DNA of 29,105 nt from Persicitalea sp038242095 (GTDB lineage Bacteria > Bacteroidota > Bacteroidia > Cytophagales > Spirosomataceae): NCBI GenBank assembly GCA_038242095.1, contig JBBSSJ010000021.1, forward strand, positions 1-29,105, written 5' to 3'. Both the position numbers and the translations under genes were made by a program. The notes under the pieces were generated by a model. It worked only from the letters and a program-made list of their open reading frames with translations. It ran no database searches and was not told where the DNA came from. This document shows, in pieces, positions 1 through 8,210 of this stretch. Positions within the stretch are counted from its first letter, which is position 1, and each line of letters opens with the position of its first letter.

Positions 1-1609
1 GGCGTTCCAGCGCGACGCGGCTTGCGACAAAATCCAGGTTCAACATCCATTTGCGGGCATCGCCCCGGCTGCGGCGGCCTAGATGGCGCGCCGTCCCCAG
101 GCCGTAGCCGATACTGCCGAAGGGCTTGTTGGGCAAAAAGGCGCTCGTGCCGAAAGTGAAAATATTATAAAATTTCCTTACGCCCGTTTTGAAGGTCACG
201 TTGCCGTATTGCAGTTCGTCGGTGGCGAGTTCGAGACGGCGGTACCCGTTTCGGCGCACAAAGCTAAAATAGCCAAAGGGTACGGTGGCCGACGAATCAG
301 CGTAGTTGAAAAAGCCCACCTGATGGCCGCTGCGTACGTTGCGCGCTACGTTAATCCCAGTGGCGATCTGCCAGCCTTCCAGCGCTTCGCCCATTACGTT
401 CATAGCGCCCAACTGCACGCCCCGGAAATTTCCGGCGGTGATATTGATCGCCGTGGCGGCCTGAAAGCCAATCGCGTCGCCAATAACGAGATTGGTCAGG
501 CCTGCCACCTGGACACCTTTCACGTTGCGGCCCACTATATTGGCCAGTCCGGCGGCTTGCAAGCCATTCACGTCGCGACGTACGAGATTAAGCCCCGCGC
601 CTACTTCCAGCAAATCAACACCCAGCGAATAGCCCGCCACAAGGTTAACCGACACGTCGTTCACGACGTTGCCGCTAAGCTGCTGATTGGTACCGATGAA
701 AGGCAGGAGCGATGCCTGAAAACTGCGGTGCAGCGAATCTTCGATATTTTCGGCGTGGATCGCCTGCCGGGCGGTGGAAAAGGCGTAGACTAAGCCGTCA
801 CGAAATTTTTGTAGGGCGATTTCGAGTGCGATTGGCTTGGCGGAATCGGCGGATGCCGTAGCGCGCATACTGTCGCGAGGCGCGTCACGGATGACGACCA
901 CGCCCGGCAGTTCCAGCGGCAAACGGGCCGAATCCCGTCGGATGGCCGGGCGGGCTTTGGGTGTGTAGGTGATGACGATCGAATCACGCGGCGCTTCCAA
1001 CGGAACGGGCTCGGGCGGAAGGGGCACCAACGTCAGCGGAAGGAAAGTGTTCTTACGGGTCAGCACCTGTACCGACTGTCCTGCGTACGCTTCTTTGCGC
1101 ACTTCCAGCGTGAGCTTTTCGGATTCGGCCGGGAGCTTTATCTTGTAATAGCCGTAGCGGTCGCTGACTGCCGAGGCTAGCGTCACAGGCTCATAAATGC
1201 TGGCGTCGCGTAATTTTTCACCGGTAGTTTGGTCGGTTACGTAGCCGTTGAGATAAAAAGGTTCCGATTTCTCCTTAGCAAGTACTGGTGCTTTTTGCAG
1301 GATAATATAGCGCCGTCTTTCCTTGAAGACGACCGTCCCGTCGAACAGCATATTGAGTAGTTCCCGGACACTGCGGTTGGTCTCGTCGAGCGACACGCGA
1401 CTATCGACCGCGATGGCGTCGGGACTGTATGAAAAACTAAATCCGCCCTGCGTCGAAATTTTGTGCAGTACGTCGGCCATGCGCTCGTTTTGCACGCGCA
1501 GACTGATCCGGGTTTCCAGAATGGAGACCGGGTCGGCACGAAGCGGAAGCGCGACTCCGTGCCAAAATAGCAAAATCAGGAAGCAACGTAGTGCGAAACG
1601 AGCTTTCAA
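1..1609 (-). CDS. STN-domain surface protein with LA_2272-like repeats (3' end outside window)
   Basis: The minus strand is open from about 1640 to the window edge. It starts just after the fecR-like stop. I chose TTG at 1609 because it opens directly onto a signal peptide (about residues 1-25, hydrophobic core LILLFW); no ATG lies upstream. Residues 30-106 resemble the STN domain (secretin/TonB short N-terminal domain) and 118-175 a carboxypeptidase regulatory-like beta-sandwich. After a Pro-rich linker, about 350-450 carries tandem motifs of the type G-x-Q-x-A-G-L-x-N, as in LA_2272-type surface repeat proteins. The end (about 450-536) alternates aromatic and polar residues like outer-membrane strands. 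No TonB-dependent receptor plug is visible. Its place behind sigma and anti-sigma genes suggests it is the signal receiver or the regulated surface protein. The family calls rest on motif recognition, and the exact start is uncertain. Confidence 0.75.
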   Translation of the reverse strand, partial: MKARFALRCFLILLFWHGVALPLRADPVSILETRISLRVQNERMADVLHKISTQGGFSFSYSPDAIAVDSRVSLDETNRSVRELLNMLFDGTVVFKERRRYIILQKAPVLAKEKSEPFYLNGYVTDQTTGEKLRDASIYEPVTLASAVSDRYGYYKIKLPAESEKLTLEVRKEAYAGQSVQVLTRKNTFLPLTLVPLPPEPVPLEAPRDSIVITYTPKARPAIRRDSARLPLELPGVVVIRDAPRDSMRATASADSAKPIALEIALQKFRDGLVYAFSTARQAIHAENIEDSLHRSFQASLLPFIGTNQQLSGNVVNDVSVNLVAGYSLGVDLLEVGAGLNLVRRDVNGLQAAGLANIVGRNVKGVQVAGLTNLVIGDAIGFQAATAINITAGNFRGVQLGAMNVMGEALEGWQIATGINVARNVRSGHQVGFFNYADSSATVPFGYFSFVRRNGYRRLELATDELQYGNVTFKTGVRKFYNIFTFGTSAFLPNKPFGSIGYGLGTARHLGRRSRGDARKWMLNLDFVASRVALER

Positions 1610-1641
1610 TCTCTTCGGGAATTTGACAAAAATCGCCGTCG

Positions 1642-2685
1642 TTAAAGACAGCCGGGACCTTCGAGCCAGTAGGTATTGCCCGATTTTCGGACGGTAAGAT
1701 TCATCGTTTCGGCAATGAGCGCCAGCGCCTCTTCCAGGCTTTCACCCTGCGGGCGCGCCGTGTACCGACAATCAGCCAGACTGTCACTGGCAACCCTGAC
1801 TTCGGCGTGGTAAGCATCGCTGAGGATGTGCGCTACATCTTCGAGCCGCGCAGCCGAGAAATCGAAACTCCGGGTACCGTAGGATGCTGCGTTAGGGTCG
1901 GCGGTAAGGGTCTTGAACCCATTCCCGCTCCGGGCTTCTACGCCTTCGCCGGGTAACAACTCGATGATTTTCAGGTCTTTCCGCACCTCTACTTTGCCAC
2001 TTTTTACGTCGACGCGTACCGTTTCGCCGTAGGCCTTCACGTTGAACGACGTACCCACGACCCGGATTTCTGTACCGTTGGCGTAGATCACAAAAGGGCG
2101 CAGATCATCGCGCAATACGTCGAAAAAGGCCTCGCCCCGAAGGTCCACGCGCCGTTCCCGCCCGGTGGGGCCGTCGGCGTAGGAGATTGTGGAGCGGTAG
2201 TTGAGCAGCACCACCGAACTGTCGGGTAAAACCTGACGGAGCGTGTTTTCGGTGGTGGACACTACCAGCGTTTTAGGGTTCAGGAAACGGTCATAGTACC
2301 CCCAGCCCAACGCCACCAGCAGCAGCGCGATCACCGCCGCCCAGGCAAGCGTCGTGGACGACCAGTGCACGGGTAGCTCAACGGGTAATGCCTCGGTGTT
2401 CAAACCTATAATCGGGGTATCGACCGCGTCTTCGGGAGACGAGTCACGTATTCGCGCTTGCAGGTTGCGCCACGCGCTATCCACATCTACGGGATTTTGG
2501 TCGGCCAGAGCTTGTAGGGCAAGACCGCTATTTTCCCAGAGTTTACGGTAGGTGCGCAACTCTGCCACATGCCGTGGCGAGGCCTGCAGCCAGGCTTCCA
2601 CCCGCTCGATTTCTTCACGGCTCGCCTGACTGGCCAAATACCGGGCCAGGATTTCGTCGGAAAGGGTGGGCGTAGAATTAATCAA
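1642..2685 (-). CDS. FecR family anti-sigma factor (FecR plus DUF4974-like C-terminus)
   Basis: 347 aa, typical for the family. The N-terminal helical region (1-80, with ILARYLASQASREEIERVE) is the cytoplasmic sigma-binding part. One membrane helix lies at about 113-131. The FecR beta domain follows (about 135-237, with DSSVVLLNYRS, LRGEAFFDV and GTSFNVKAY), then a DUF4974-like STN-type fold at about 272-345. It should hold the upstream ECF sigma factor at the membrane and pass on an outer-membrane signal through the periplasm. It starts with TTG at 2685, which overlaps the sigma stop codon as TTGA, so the pair is probably translationally coupled. The STN gene follows about 30 bp later. Confidence 0.93.
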   Translation of the reverse strand: MINSTPTLSDEILARYLASQASREEIERVEAWLQASPRHVAELRTYRKLWENSGLALQALADQNPVDVDSAWRNLQARIRDSSPEDAVDTPIIGLNTEALPVELPVHWSSTTLAWAAVIALLLVALGWGYYDRFLNPKTLVVSTTENTLRQVLPDSSVVLLNYRSTISYADGPTGRERRVDLRGEAFFDVLRDDLRPFVIYANGTEIRVVGTSFNVKAYGETVRVDVKSGKVEVRKDLKIIELLPGEGVEARSGNGFKTLTADPNAASYGTRSFDFSAARLEDVAHILSDAYHAEVRVASDSLADCRYTARPQGESLEEALALIAETMNLTVRKSGNTYWLEGPGCL

Positions 2686-3290
2686 TGGATAAAATTTACG
2701 GGTTGGACTTCCTGAAAAATCCGGAATAAAACAAACACCAGGAGCGGCAGGTAGTCAGCCAACTCGCGGCGCATGATTTTGAGCGCTTTGCCAATCTGGT
2801 TTTCCACTGTTTTGATAGAAAGTCCCAAACGATCGGCAATTTCCTGGTACTTCAATTCCTCGAACCTACTGAGCCGAAATATCACCTGGCATTGCTCGGG
2901 CAGATTGCGCACGATCAGCGCAATGCGGGCTTCCAGTTCACTACCCTCGATGGCTTCTTCTACGTCTTCGTAGTGGTCGCTCTGCGCGTACAAGGTATGC
3001 TGTCGGTGGGTTTCGCGCACGCCGTAATGCTTGATCCGGTTGAGGCAGTGGTTATGCACCGCCCGGTAGAGGTAGGCTTTCAGGGACTGATTGATATCAA
3101 GCTCCTGACGCTTTTCCCAAATTCCCAAAAACACCGTCTGCACCATTTCCTCCGCTTCGTCGGCATCGCGCAGTACCTTCGTGGCATGGTGACACAGCCG
3201 CTCGTAGTAGGTGCGGAACATCTGCTCGAAGGCAGGTTCCTGTCCCTGCCGAATGGCAGTTATGATGTCCAAGTCGGATAATTGAACCAA
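2682..3290 (-). CDS. ECF RNA polymerase sigma factor (FecI-like)
   Basis: Sigma-70 region 2 lies at about residues 20-88 (AFEQMFRTYYERL, DADEAEEMVQTVFLGIWEKR) and region 4 at about 120-175 (LPEQCQVIFRLSRFEELKYQEIA, then a helix-turn-helix with LSIKTVENQIGKA). The frame is open back to an ATG at 3401, giving 239 aa. I prefer TTG at 3290 (202 aa) because this is the usual family length, the extra 37 residues match no sigma region, and a TACTTTTG -7-like element lies between the two starts at 3312-3319. A hydrophobic tail (about 180-192) ends the protein. It is the first gene of a sigma, anti-sigma, STN unit and probably directs that unit's own or a linked promoter. Confidence 0.9.
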   Translation of the reverse strand: MVQLSDLDIITAIRQGQEPAFEQMFRTYYERLCHHATKVLRDADEAEEMVQTVFLGIWEKRQELDINQSLKAYLYRAVHNHCLNRIKHYGVRETHRQHTLYAQSDHYEDVEEAIEGSELEARIALIVRNLPEQCQVIFRLSRFEELKYQEIADRLGLSIKTVENQIGKALKIMRRELADYLPLLVFVLFRIFQEVQPVNFIH

Positions 3291-3311
3291 TGCGTATGCT
3301 TTATTTTTCAA

Positions 3312-3319
3312 CAAAAGTA
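3312..3319 (-). promoter_or_regulatory. Candidate -7 element of the sigma factor gene
   Basis: On the minus strand this reads TACTTTTG, matching the Bacteroidota -7 consensus TAnnTTTG. It lies 22 bp upstream of the TTG start at 3290. No clear -33 TTTG sits at the normal distance, so the call is weak. Confidence 0.35.
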
Positions 3320-3538
3320 CGTATTCTGACCCTGGTTCGGGTCTCCGGTCACGAACAAAGCGCAAAGTTGATTTGCTTTTTTCTAATTGAATATAAGACA
3401 AGAGGCTATACGCTAACCCCTACGACCGTCCGGGAAACATTTTTCAACCCAGTGGTAGGGGGGAATTCCTTTCCGGCTGTCACAGAAACAAACAGGACTC
3501 ATTTCTTGCCGAATCCAGTACAGCCATTCCTATTAGCC

Positions 3539-4282
3539 ATGAAAAATTACGTTCCCATCCCCTTGCTCCGCCTCTTTTGTCTGTCGCTCCTGATTGCCGG
3601 TCTGGCGCAGTCGTGCATCTACATCAATACCCGCGACAGCGAAGTACCGCCTCGAGGCGTCGACACGTGCCAAATCAACCTCAGCGGTTTCGATCAGCTT
3701 GCGATGGGCGACGCCTTCTCGATCCATGTCGTCAAAGGCACCAATTTCAGCATCAAGGCAACGGGAGAACTTAACGATCTCGACGATCTCGATGCGCGGG
3801 TTACCTCCTCGGGCGTGTTGGAAATCAAATACCGCAATACCTGGCGCAAGCACCGCGACCGCATGGATCTCGACATCGTCATGCCTGGCCTGAGGGGCGT
3901 AGATTTTTTGGGAGCGGTCGTGTCAAACATCGAGGGTTTCGAGGACGCACGTACCCTGGATTACCGGCTGTCGGGCGCTTCCAAATCCACGTTTATCGGC
4001 TCGGCCGACCGATTGAGCGTGAATCTATCGGGCGCGTCAGAGCTGACGCTCAACGGGCGCGGCGGCCTGGCGCTTGGCGAGATTTCCGGGGCGTCGCAAT
4101 TCTACGGCTTCGACTTCACGGTGGACGAGATCGATTTCAACCTTTCGGGTGCCAGCCGCGCCCGGGTACGGGTGGCCAAATTTCTGAAAGTGGACGCCAG
4201 CGGAGCCAGCAACCTACGCTACCTGGGTAACCCCAGGGTCGAGCAGCGGCTTTCGGGCAGCAGTAGTGTGGTGAGGGAGTAA
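3539..4282 (+). CDS. DUF2807 (GIN domain) lipoprotein
   Basis: 247 aa. The frame is open upstream to 3290, but the ATG at 3539 gives a clean lipoprotein signal peptide (KNYVPIPLLRLFCLSLLIAGLAQSC, lipid-bearing Cys at residue 26). The rest matches the DUF2807 head domain common in Bacteroidota: a leading GFDQLAMGDAFSIHVVKG segment, then a right-handed beta-helix-like part with an SGAS motif near residues 145, 164, 183, 203 and 221 and SGSS near 239, one per turn of about 19 residues. The function of the family is unknown; it is cell-surface or periplasmic. The gene diverges from the sigma operon and ends 4 bp from the convergent dipeptidase gene. Confidence 0.85.
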   Translation: MKNYVPIPLLRLFCLSLLIAGLAQSCIYINTRDSEVPPRGVDTCQINLSGFDQLAMGDAFSIHVVKGTNFSIKATGELNDLDDLDARVTSSGVLEIKYRNTWRKHRDRMDLDIVMPGLRGVDFLGAVVSNIEGFEDARTLDYRLSGASKSTFIGSADRLSVNLSGASELTLNGRGGLALGEISGASQFYGFDFTVDEIDFNLSGASRARVRVAKFLKVDASGASNLRYLGNPRVEQRLSGSSSVVRE

Positions 4283-4286
4283 TTCC

Positions 4287-5060
4287 TTACTTGATTATTC
4301 CGTACTTCGCCTTAGCCGCCGCGCGCGACAGGCCATCGAAATGCCACCATTCGGTGGTGTTGGTGCGGAAACCAGCCTCGTTCATGGCTTTGCGCAGGAT
4401 GTTGCGGTTAGCGAGCTCGGCCTTGCTGAGTTTGCCGGCTTTCAGCATCTGGCTTTCCATTCTGGGATAGGCCAACGGCCCGAAAAAATCGTAGGGCGTA
4501 CCCATGTCCAGCGGAATACCCAAGGCGTTGACCACCGTGAGGTCCACGGCGCAGCCAAAATTGTGAATTGAGCCGATCTTGGGGTCGGCCACGTATTGTG
4601 GCTTTTGCCGTAGCGGTACCTCCAGCGCATCCCACAGAATGTACTGAACCGAATTGGGGCGGGCGGCATCATAAATCAGCAGCTTATAACCAGGATTACT
4701 CTTCTTCAATATAGTGCTGGCCTTAGCCAATTTTTTAGCGATCTCGGGCTGTAGATACGCGTTCGTCAGGTCGCCGTAGACGTCTTTTTTTACAAAATTA
4801 TCGGTGGTAGTGTACTTCAACTCCACTACAATACCGGGGTCGATGTCCTGAATATTAACCAATCCCTGCGCGATCATCTGTTTTTCCAACGGCGACATTT
4901 TATTTTTCACCTGAGCCAAAGTGTCCGGCATCTCGGCGGTGTCAGCCACTGCGTAGGGCATCGATTCGGAACGGGCAGCGGATTTAGACGCGCTGTCGCA
5001 GGCCAGGGTCAGCCAGCGGGAAAGCAGTAAAAAAAGGGGCGTGTGTTTCATTGAAGGCAT
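4287..5060 (-). CDS. D-alanyl-D-alanine dipeptidase, VanX/DdpX type lipoprotein (peptidase M15D)
   Basis: The family hydrolyses D-Ala-D-Ala with a zinc ion. The zinc ligands are present: SIHNFGCAVD (H166, D173) and EWWHFD (E227 as catalytic base, H230), with the conserved Arg in YDAARP (R134). The N-terminus ends in WLTLAC, a lipobox with Cys at residue 21, so the enzyme is probably exported and membrane-anchored. Translation may start at 5060 or three codons later at 5051. There is no vanH/vanA or two-component vancomycin set beside it, so a role in peptidoglycan turnover or peptide scavenging is more likely than glycopeptide resistance. The divergent response regulator starts 89 bp away. 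Confidence 0.9.
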   Translation of the reverse strand: MPSMKHTPLFLLLSRWLTLACDSASKSAARSESMPYAVADTAEMPDTLAQVKNKMSPLEKQMIAQGLVNIQDIDPGIVVELKYTTTDNFVKKDVYGDLTNAYLQPEIAKKLAKASTILKKSNPGYKLLIYDAARPNSVQYILWDALEVPLRQKPQYVADPKIGSIHNFGCAVDLTVVNALGIPLDMGTPYDFFGPLAYPRMESQMLKAGKLSKAELANRNILRKAMNEAGFRTNTTEWWHFDGLSRAAAKAKYGIIK

Positions 5061-5149
5061 GAAATTTTTGTTGTGATGCTCGAGTTAAAAAAATAAAGGC
5101 TAATTTCAAAATAGGGATCAGTCTACTTCACAACGCAACGCCATCTTGC

Positions 5150-5800
5150 ATGAACACAATTCGGGTATTGCTGGCCGACGACCACGAGGTCGTGCTCGAT
5201 AGCCTGGCCATGATGCTCGCCTCTTTTTCCGGCGTGGAAGTGGTAGGCAAAGCGACCAACGGGCGCGACGCCCTGGCGCAGTTGGCTCACGCCGAGACTG
5301 ACATCGTGCTATCCGACATGCACATGCCCGAATGGAACGGCCTGGAATTATGCATTCGACTCCGGGCGCAGTACCCTGAGGTAAAATTAGTTTTGTTGAC
5401 GATGGAGGAAGAACCCGAAACCGTTCGCCGTGCCTTACAGGCGGGCGTGTGGGGCTATGTTCTGAAAAAAGCATCGCGCCAAGAGGTTGAAAAAGCCATC
5501 AAAACCGTCGCGGGCGGACATCGCTATTACAGCCAGGATGTGAACGAGCAGCTGACACTAATCTCAGGCGAAGCTCCCGCCCTTACCCAGGAACAAACAG
5601 AAAAAGTTAAGCTACTCGGAAGGCGGGAAATCGAAGTAATCAGATTGATCGCCAGCGAACTGCCCAATCCCGAAATCGCGAAGACACTCTTTATTTCTCT
5701 TAGTACGGTAGAAACCCACCGACGCAATATTTTCAAAAAGCTTAAAATCCACTCCGCCGTAGCCCTGACGCGCTTCGCAGTGGAGTGCGGGATAGTTTGA
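5150..5800 (+). CDS. NarL/FixJ-family response regulator
   Basis: 216 aa. The receiver domain (about 3-120) has the acidic pair D10/D11, the phospho-acceptor D56 in DIVLSDMHMP, T84 and K106. A LuxR-type helix-turn-helix lies at about 153-202 (LGRREIEVIRLIASELPNPEIAKTL, then STVETHRRNIFKKLKIHS). It is a DNA-binding regulator whose output depends on phosphorylation. No histidine kinase is next to it, so its partner must be elsewhere. It ends 2 bp before the convergent hemW stop, leaving no room for a separate terminator. Confidence 0.95.
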   Translation: MNTIRVLLADDHEVVLDSLAMMLASFSGVEVVGKATNGRDALAQLAHAETDIVLSDMHMPEWNGLELCIRLRAQYPEVKLVLLTMEEEPETVRRALQAGVWGYVLKKASRQEVEKAIKTVAGGHRYYSQDVNEQLTLISGEAPALTQEQTEKVKLLGRREIEVIRLIASELPNPEIAKTLFISLSTVETHRRNIFKKLKIHSAVALTRFAVECGIV

Positions 5801-5802
5801 AC

Positions 5803-6933
5803 CTAAACCGCTTCCATAAAAAGCTCTGACGCGACGCGGTCAGCGAAGAGTTTGCCTTTTTCGGTGAGCAGCAGCAGCCCACTGTGGGTTGTAATCCAGC
5901 CGATTTCGTGCAGCCGGAATATTTCCGAGCCCATTTGGGTAAGGAAACGTCCCGCCGAAAGCTCCTGTAATAATTCCAGCCGGCAGCCCCATTGCGTACG
6001 CAGTCCCGTGAGCAGATACTCGTTGACCTGGTCCACGGCGGTCAGGGTTTCGACAGTGGCCGGTACCACGCCACTTTCCATGCTTTTGACGTAGGCCGCG
6101 TTGTTAGCGACGTTGGCCTGTCGGCTTAGGCCGTTGTAGGAGTGCGCGCTCGGGCCAATGCCCAGATACGGCTGCCGCTGCCAGTAGGCCGTATTATGAC
6201 GGCTGTACTTTTGGTTTTTGGCAAAATTAGAGATCTCGTATTGCTCGAAACCCTTTTGCCCGAGGGTCTCGGTCAGCAGTTCAAACTGCCGGGCCGCCAG
6301 TTCTTCGTCGACGGGCGCGATGCGTTGCGTTTTGACCCAACTACCAAAAGCCGTGCGGGGCTCGATCGTGAGGCAGTAAGCCGATAAATGCTCTATACCC
6401 AGGCCAAGCGCTTTGTCGATATCGGCTTGCCAGATGGTGTCATCGGGTGCGGGCAGGGCATAAATAAGATCGACGGTCAGGTTGGTGATGCCCGCATCCT
6501 GGGCCGCTATCACGCTCGTCTCCGCTTCCTGAGCGGTGTGCACGCGGTTCATGTAGCGTAGGTGCGGGTCATGAAAGGACTGAATACCGATGCTCAGCCG
6601 GTTGACGCCGCGCCGCGCCAGCATCTGGATCGTCTTCTCGGATAAGTCGTCCGGGTTGGCCTCCAGCGTAATTTCAGCTTCAGGTTTGAGATGGTAGTAT
6701 TTCGCAATGGTATCGAGCATGCCACCAAGTTCGCGTTCGCTGAGCAGCGAAGGGGTGCCGCCGCCGAAGTACACCGTATGAAGTTCATCGCCCGCGAGGT
6801 AGTCGTGTTGCAGCCTGATTTCCTTTTTCATCGCCCCAACCAACGCACTCTTGTCTTTCAGCGAGGTACTGAAATGGAAATCGCAGTAGTGGCAGGCCTG
6901 GCGGCAAAACGGGACGTGCAAATAAAGGTGCAT
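5803..6933 (-). CDS. hemW: Radical SAM family heme chaperone HemW
   Basis: 376 aa. The radical-SAM cluster motif CxxxCxxC is at C10, C14 and C17 (HVPFCRQACHYCDF). GGGTPS (57-62) contributes to SAM binding, and LSIGIQSF and VDLIYALP are family blocks. The third Cys is followed by Asp-Phe and not by the CxC seen in HemN, so this is HemW, which binds and delivers heme, and not the oxygen-independent coproporphyrinogen oxidase. RHNTAYW in the C-terminal half is typical of HemW. It lies after the rplI terminator on the same strand. Confidence 0.92.
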   Translation of the reverse strand: MHLYLHVPFCRQACHYCDFHFSTSLKDKSALVGAMKKEIRLQHDYLAGDELHTVYFGGGTPSLLSERELGGMLDTIAKYYHLKPEAEITLEANPDDLSEKTIQMLARRGVNRLSIGIQSFHDPHLRYMNRVHTAQEAETSVIAAQDAGITNLTVDLIYALPAPDDTIWQADIDKALGLGIEHLSAYCLTIEPRTAFGSWVKTQRIAPVDEELAARQFELLTETLGQKGFEQYEISNFAKNQKYSRHNTAYWQRQPYLGIGPSAHSYNGLSRQANVANNAAYVKSMESGVVPATVETLTAVDQVNEYLLTGLRTQWGCRLELLQELSAGRFLTQMGSEIFRLHEIGWITTHSGLLLLTEKGKLFADRVASELFMEAV

Positions 6934-6951
6934 GGGCGTGGGGACAAAACG

Positions 6952-6979
6952 AAAAAAGGCACGGAAACTCCGTGCCTTT
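6952..6979 (-). terminator. Rho-independent terminator of the rpsF-rpsR-rplI operon
   Basis: A perfect 11-bp stem (AAAGGCACGGA at 6955-6965 with its complement at 6969-6979) has a 3-nt loop. Read on the minus strand it is followed by six T. It sits about 23 bp after the rplI stop and before the hemW start, so it ends the ribosomal-protein transcript. Confidence 0.88.
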
Positions 6980-7002
6980 CAAGTACTGGGAACGAAGAAA
7001 AG

Positions 7003-7446
7003 TTATTCGGCTGCCACGACGTTAATCGTGATCGGATGCTTCACTTCTTTATGCAGATCGATGATCGCCTCATAGGTGCCAATCGACTTTACTTCTTCTA
7101 CGGTGATTTTTTTACGGTCGATGTCGAATCCTTTGGCTTGCAGGGCAACGGCAATCTGGGTGTTGGTAACCCGACCGAAGATACGACCGCTCTCACCCGT
7201 TACGGCTGGGATGTCGATCACCATTTGGCCGATAGCGGCGGCAATTTCTTCGGCGTCGTTTTTAAGCTTTTCAGCTTTGTGTGAAGCCTGGCGAACGTTC
7301 TCACCCACAATCTTGCGGTTGGAGGAGTTGGCCAGCAACGCATACCCTTGCGGGATGAGGTAGTTACGGCCGTAGCCGTTTTTGACCACCACGATGTCGT
7401 TCTTATAGCCGACCCCGGCGATGTCTGTCAATAATATGATATCCAT
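7003..7446 (-). CDS. rplI: 50S ribosomal protein bL9
   Basis: 147 aa. The N-terminal domain has the family signature (MDIILLTDIAGVGYKNDIVVVK, then GYGRNYLIPQGYA), followed by the long connecting helix (about 40-75) and the C-terminal rRNA-binding domain. It is the last gene of the usual Bacteroidota order rpsF, rpsR, rplI; 24 bp separate it from rpsR, and a strong hairpin terminator follows. Confidence 0.97.
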   Translation of the reverse strand: MDIILLTDIAGVGYKNDIVVVKNGYGRNYLIPQGYALLANSSNRKIVGENVRQASHKAEKLKNDAEEIAAAIGQMVIDIPAVTGESGRIFGRVTNTQIAVALQAKGFDIDRKKITVEEVKSIGTYEAIIDLHKEVKHPITINVVAAE

Positions 7447-7470
7447 TTCTTTACGATCTCTTTAAGGTAA

Positions 7471-7722
7471 TTACTTCAACTGATCGCCTACGAATGGCAT
7501 CAGGGCCAAAATGCGCGAGCGCTTCACGGCCTGAGCCACTTTGCGCTGGAACTTCTGGCTGGTGCCGGTAAGGCGACGGGGCAAAATGCGACCCTGCTCA
7601 TTGACGAGCTTCAGCAGGAAATCAGGATCCTTGTAGTCGATGTACTTGATCCCGGCTTTCTTAAAGCGGCAATATTTCTTGCGGCTCTGATTTTTGTCGA
7701 TTGGTTCGTTTACGAGTGTCAT
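7471..7722 (-). CDS. rpsR: 30S ribosomal protein bS18
   Basis: 83 aa, the expected length. Conserved blocks include KKYCRFKKAGIKYIDYKD near the N-terminus, then GRILPRRLTGTSQKFQRKVAQAVKRSR and the ILALMPFV end. It binds with bS6 on the 30S platform. The start lies 3 bp after the rpsF stop, so the two are co-transcribed and probably coupled. Confidence 0.97.
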   Translation of the reverse strand: MTLVNEPIDKNQSRKKYCRFKKAGIKYIDYKDPDFLLKLVNEQGRILPRRLTGTSQKFQRKVAQAVKRSRILALMPFVGDQLK

Positions 7723-7725
7723 GGC

Positions 7726-8112
7726 TTAAGCGGCTTCAAATGGTTTTTGTGATTCGTCGATGGCTACTTCTTTCTTACGTCCGATCAGTCCCTTACGTTT
7801 CTTCTCGTTGTAAATGATAGCGTGCTTTTCGAGCAGCACCGTCATAAAACGGATCACACGCTCGTCGCGGCGCATCTCGGTCTCCACGATCTCGATCACC
7901 TCACCGGAGGCTTTAAACTCGATCAGGTTATAGAAACCCGTGTTTTTCTTTTGGATTGGATACGCCAGTTTGCGCAATCCCCAGTCTTCCTCATAGACAA
8001 TCTCTGCACCACTCTTGGTCAGAAGATTGCGGAATTTGTCAACGGCATCCCTCATCTGGGTTTCAGATAAGATGGGAGTCAGAATGAATACCGTTTCATA
8101 CTGTTTGTTCAT
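7726..8112 (-). CDS. rpsF: 30S ribosomal protein bS6
   Basis: 128 aa. It begins MNKQYETVFILTPILSETQ and has the core block EDWGLRKLAYPIQKKNTGFYN, both standard for bS6. The last 25 or so residues form a basic then acidic tail typical of Bacteroidota versions. It is the first gene of the ribosomal operon; a -7 promoter element lies about 45 bp upstream. Confidence 0.97.
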   Translation of the reverse strand: MNKQYETVFILTPILSETQMRDAVDKFRNLLTKSGAEIVYEEDWGLRKLAYPIQKKNTGFYNLIEFKASGEVIEIVETEMRRDERVIRFMTVLLEKHAIIYNEKKRKGLIGRKKEVAIDESQKPFEAA

Positions 8113-8156
8113 ACGAATGAATTAATTGATAAAAAGATAAAATTGGTCAATGCTCT

Positions 8157-8164
8157 CAAAATTA
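8157..8164 (-). promoter_or_regulatory. Candidate -7 element of the rpsF operon
   Basis: Minus-strand TAATTTTG matches TAnnTTTG. It would give a leader of roughly 40 nt before the rpsF ATG at 8112. No convincing -33 TTTG is seen. Confidence 0.4.
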
Positions 8165-8210
8165 GGGTGCGAAAGTACGGGTTTTTAGTGGGAAAAGCAA
8201 TTACCTAACC

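Noticed and set aside
83..793. Long plus-strand open frame of 236 codons at the left edge
   Set aside because: The opposite strand reads a signal peptide, STN domain and ordered repeats in one continuous frame; the plus frame has no recognisable domain.
3290..3538. Longer start for the DUF2807 gene at 3290
   Set aside because: It would overlap the sigma gene and its promoter and bury the lipoprotein signal peptide; ATG at 3539 gives a proper lipobox.
4287..5800. Vancomycin resistance locus (VanX-like gene plus response regulator)
   Set aside because: There is no vanH, vanA/B ligase or sensor kinase, the two genes diverge, and the regulator is of NarL type, not the OmpR-type VanR.
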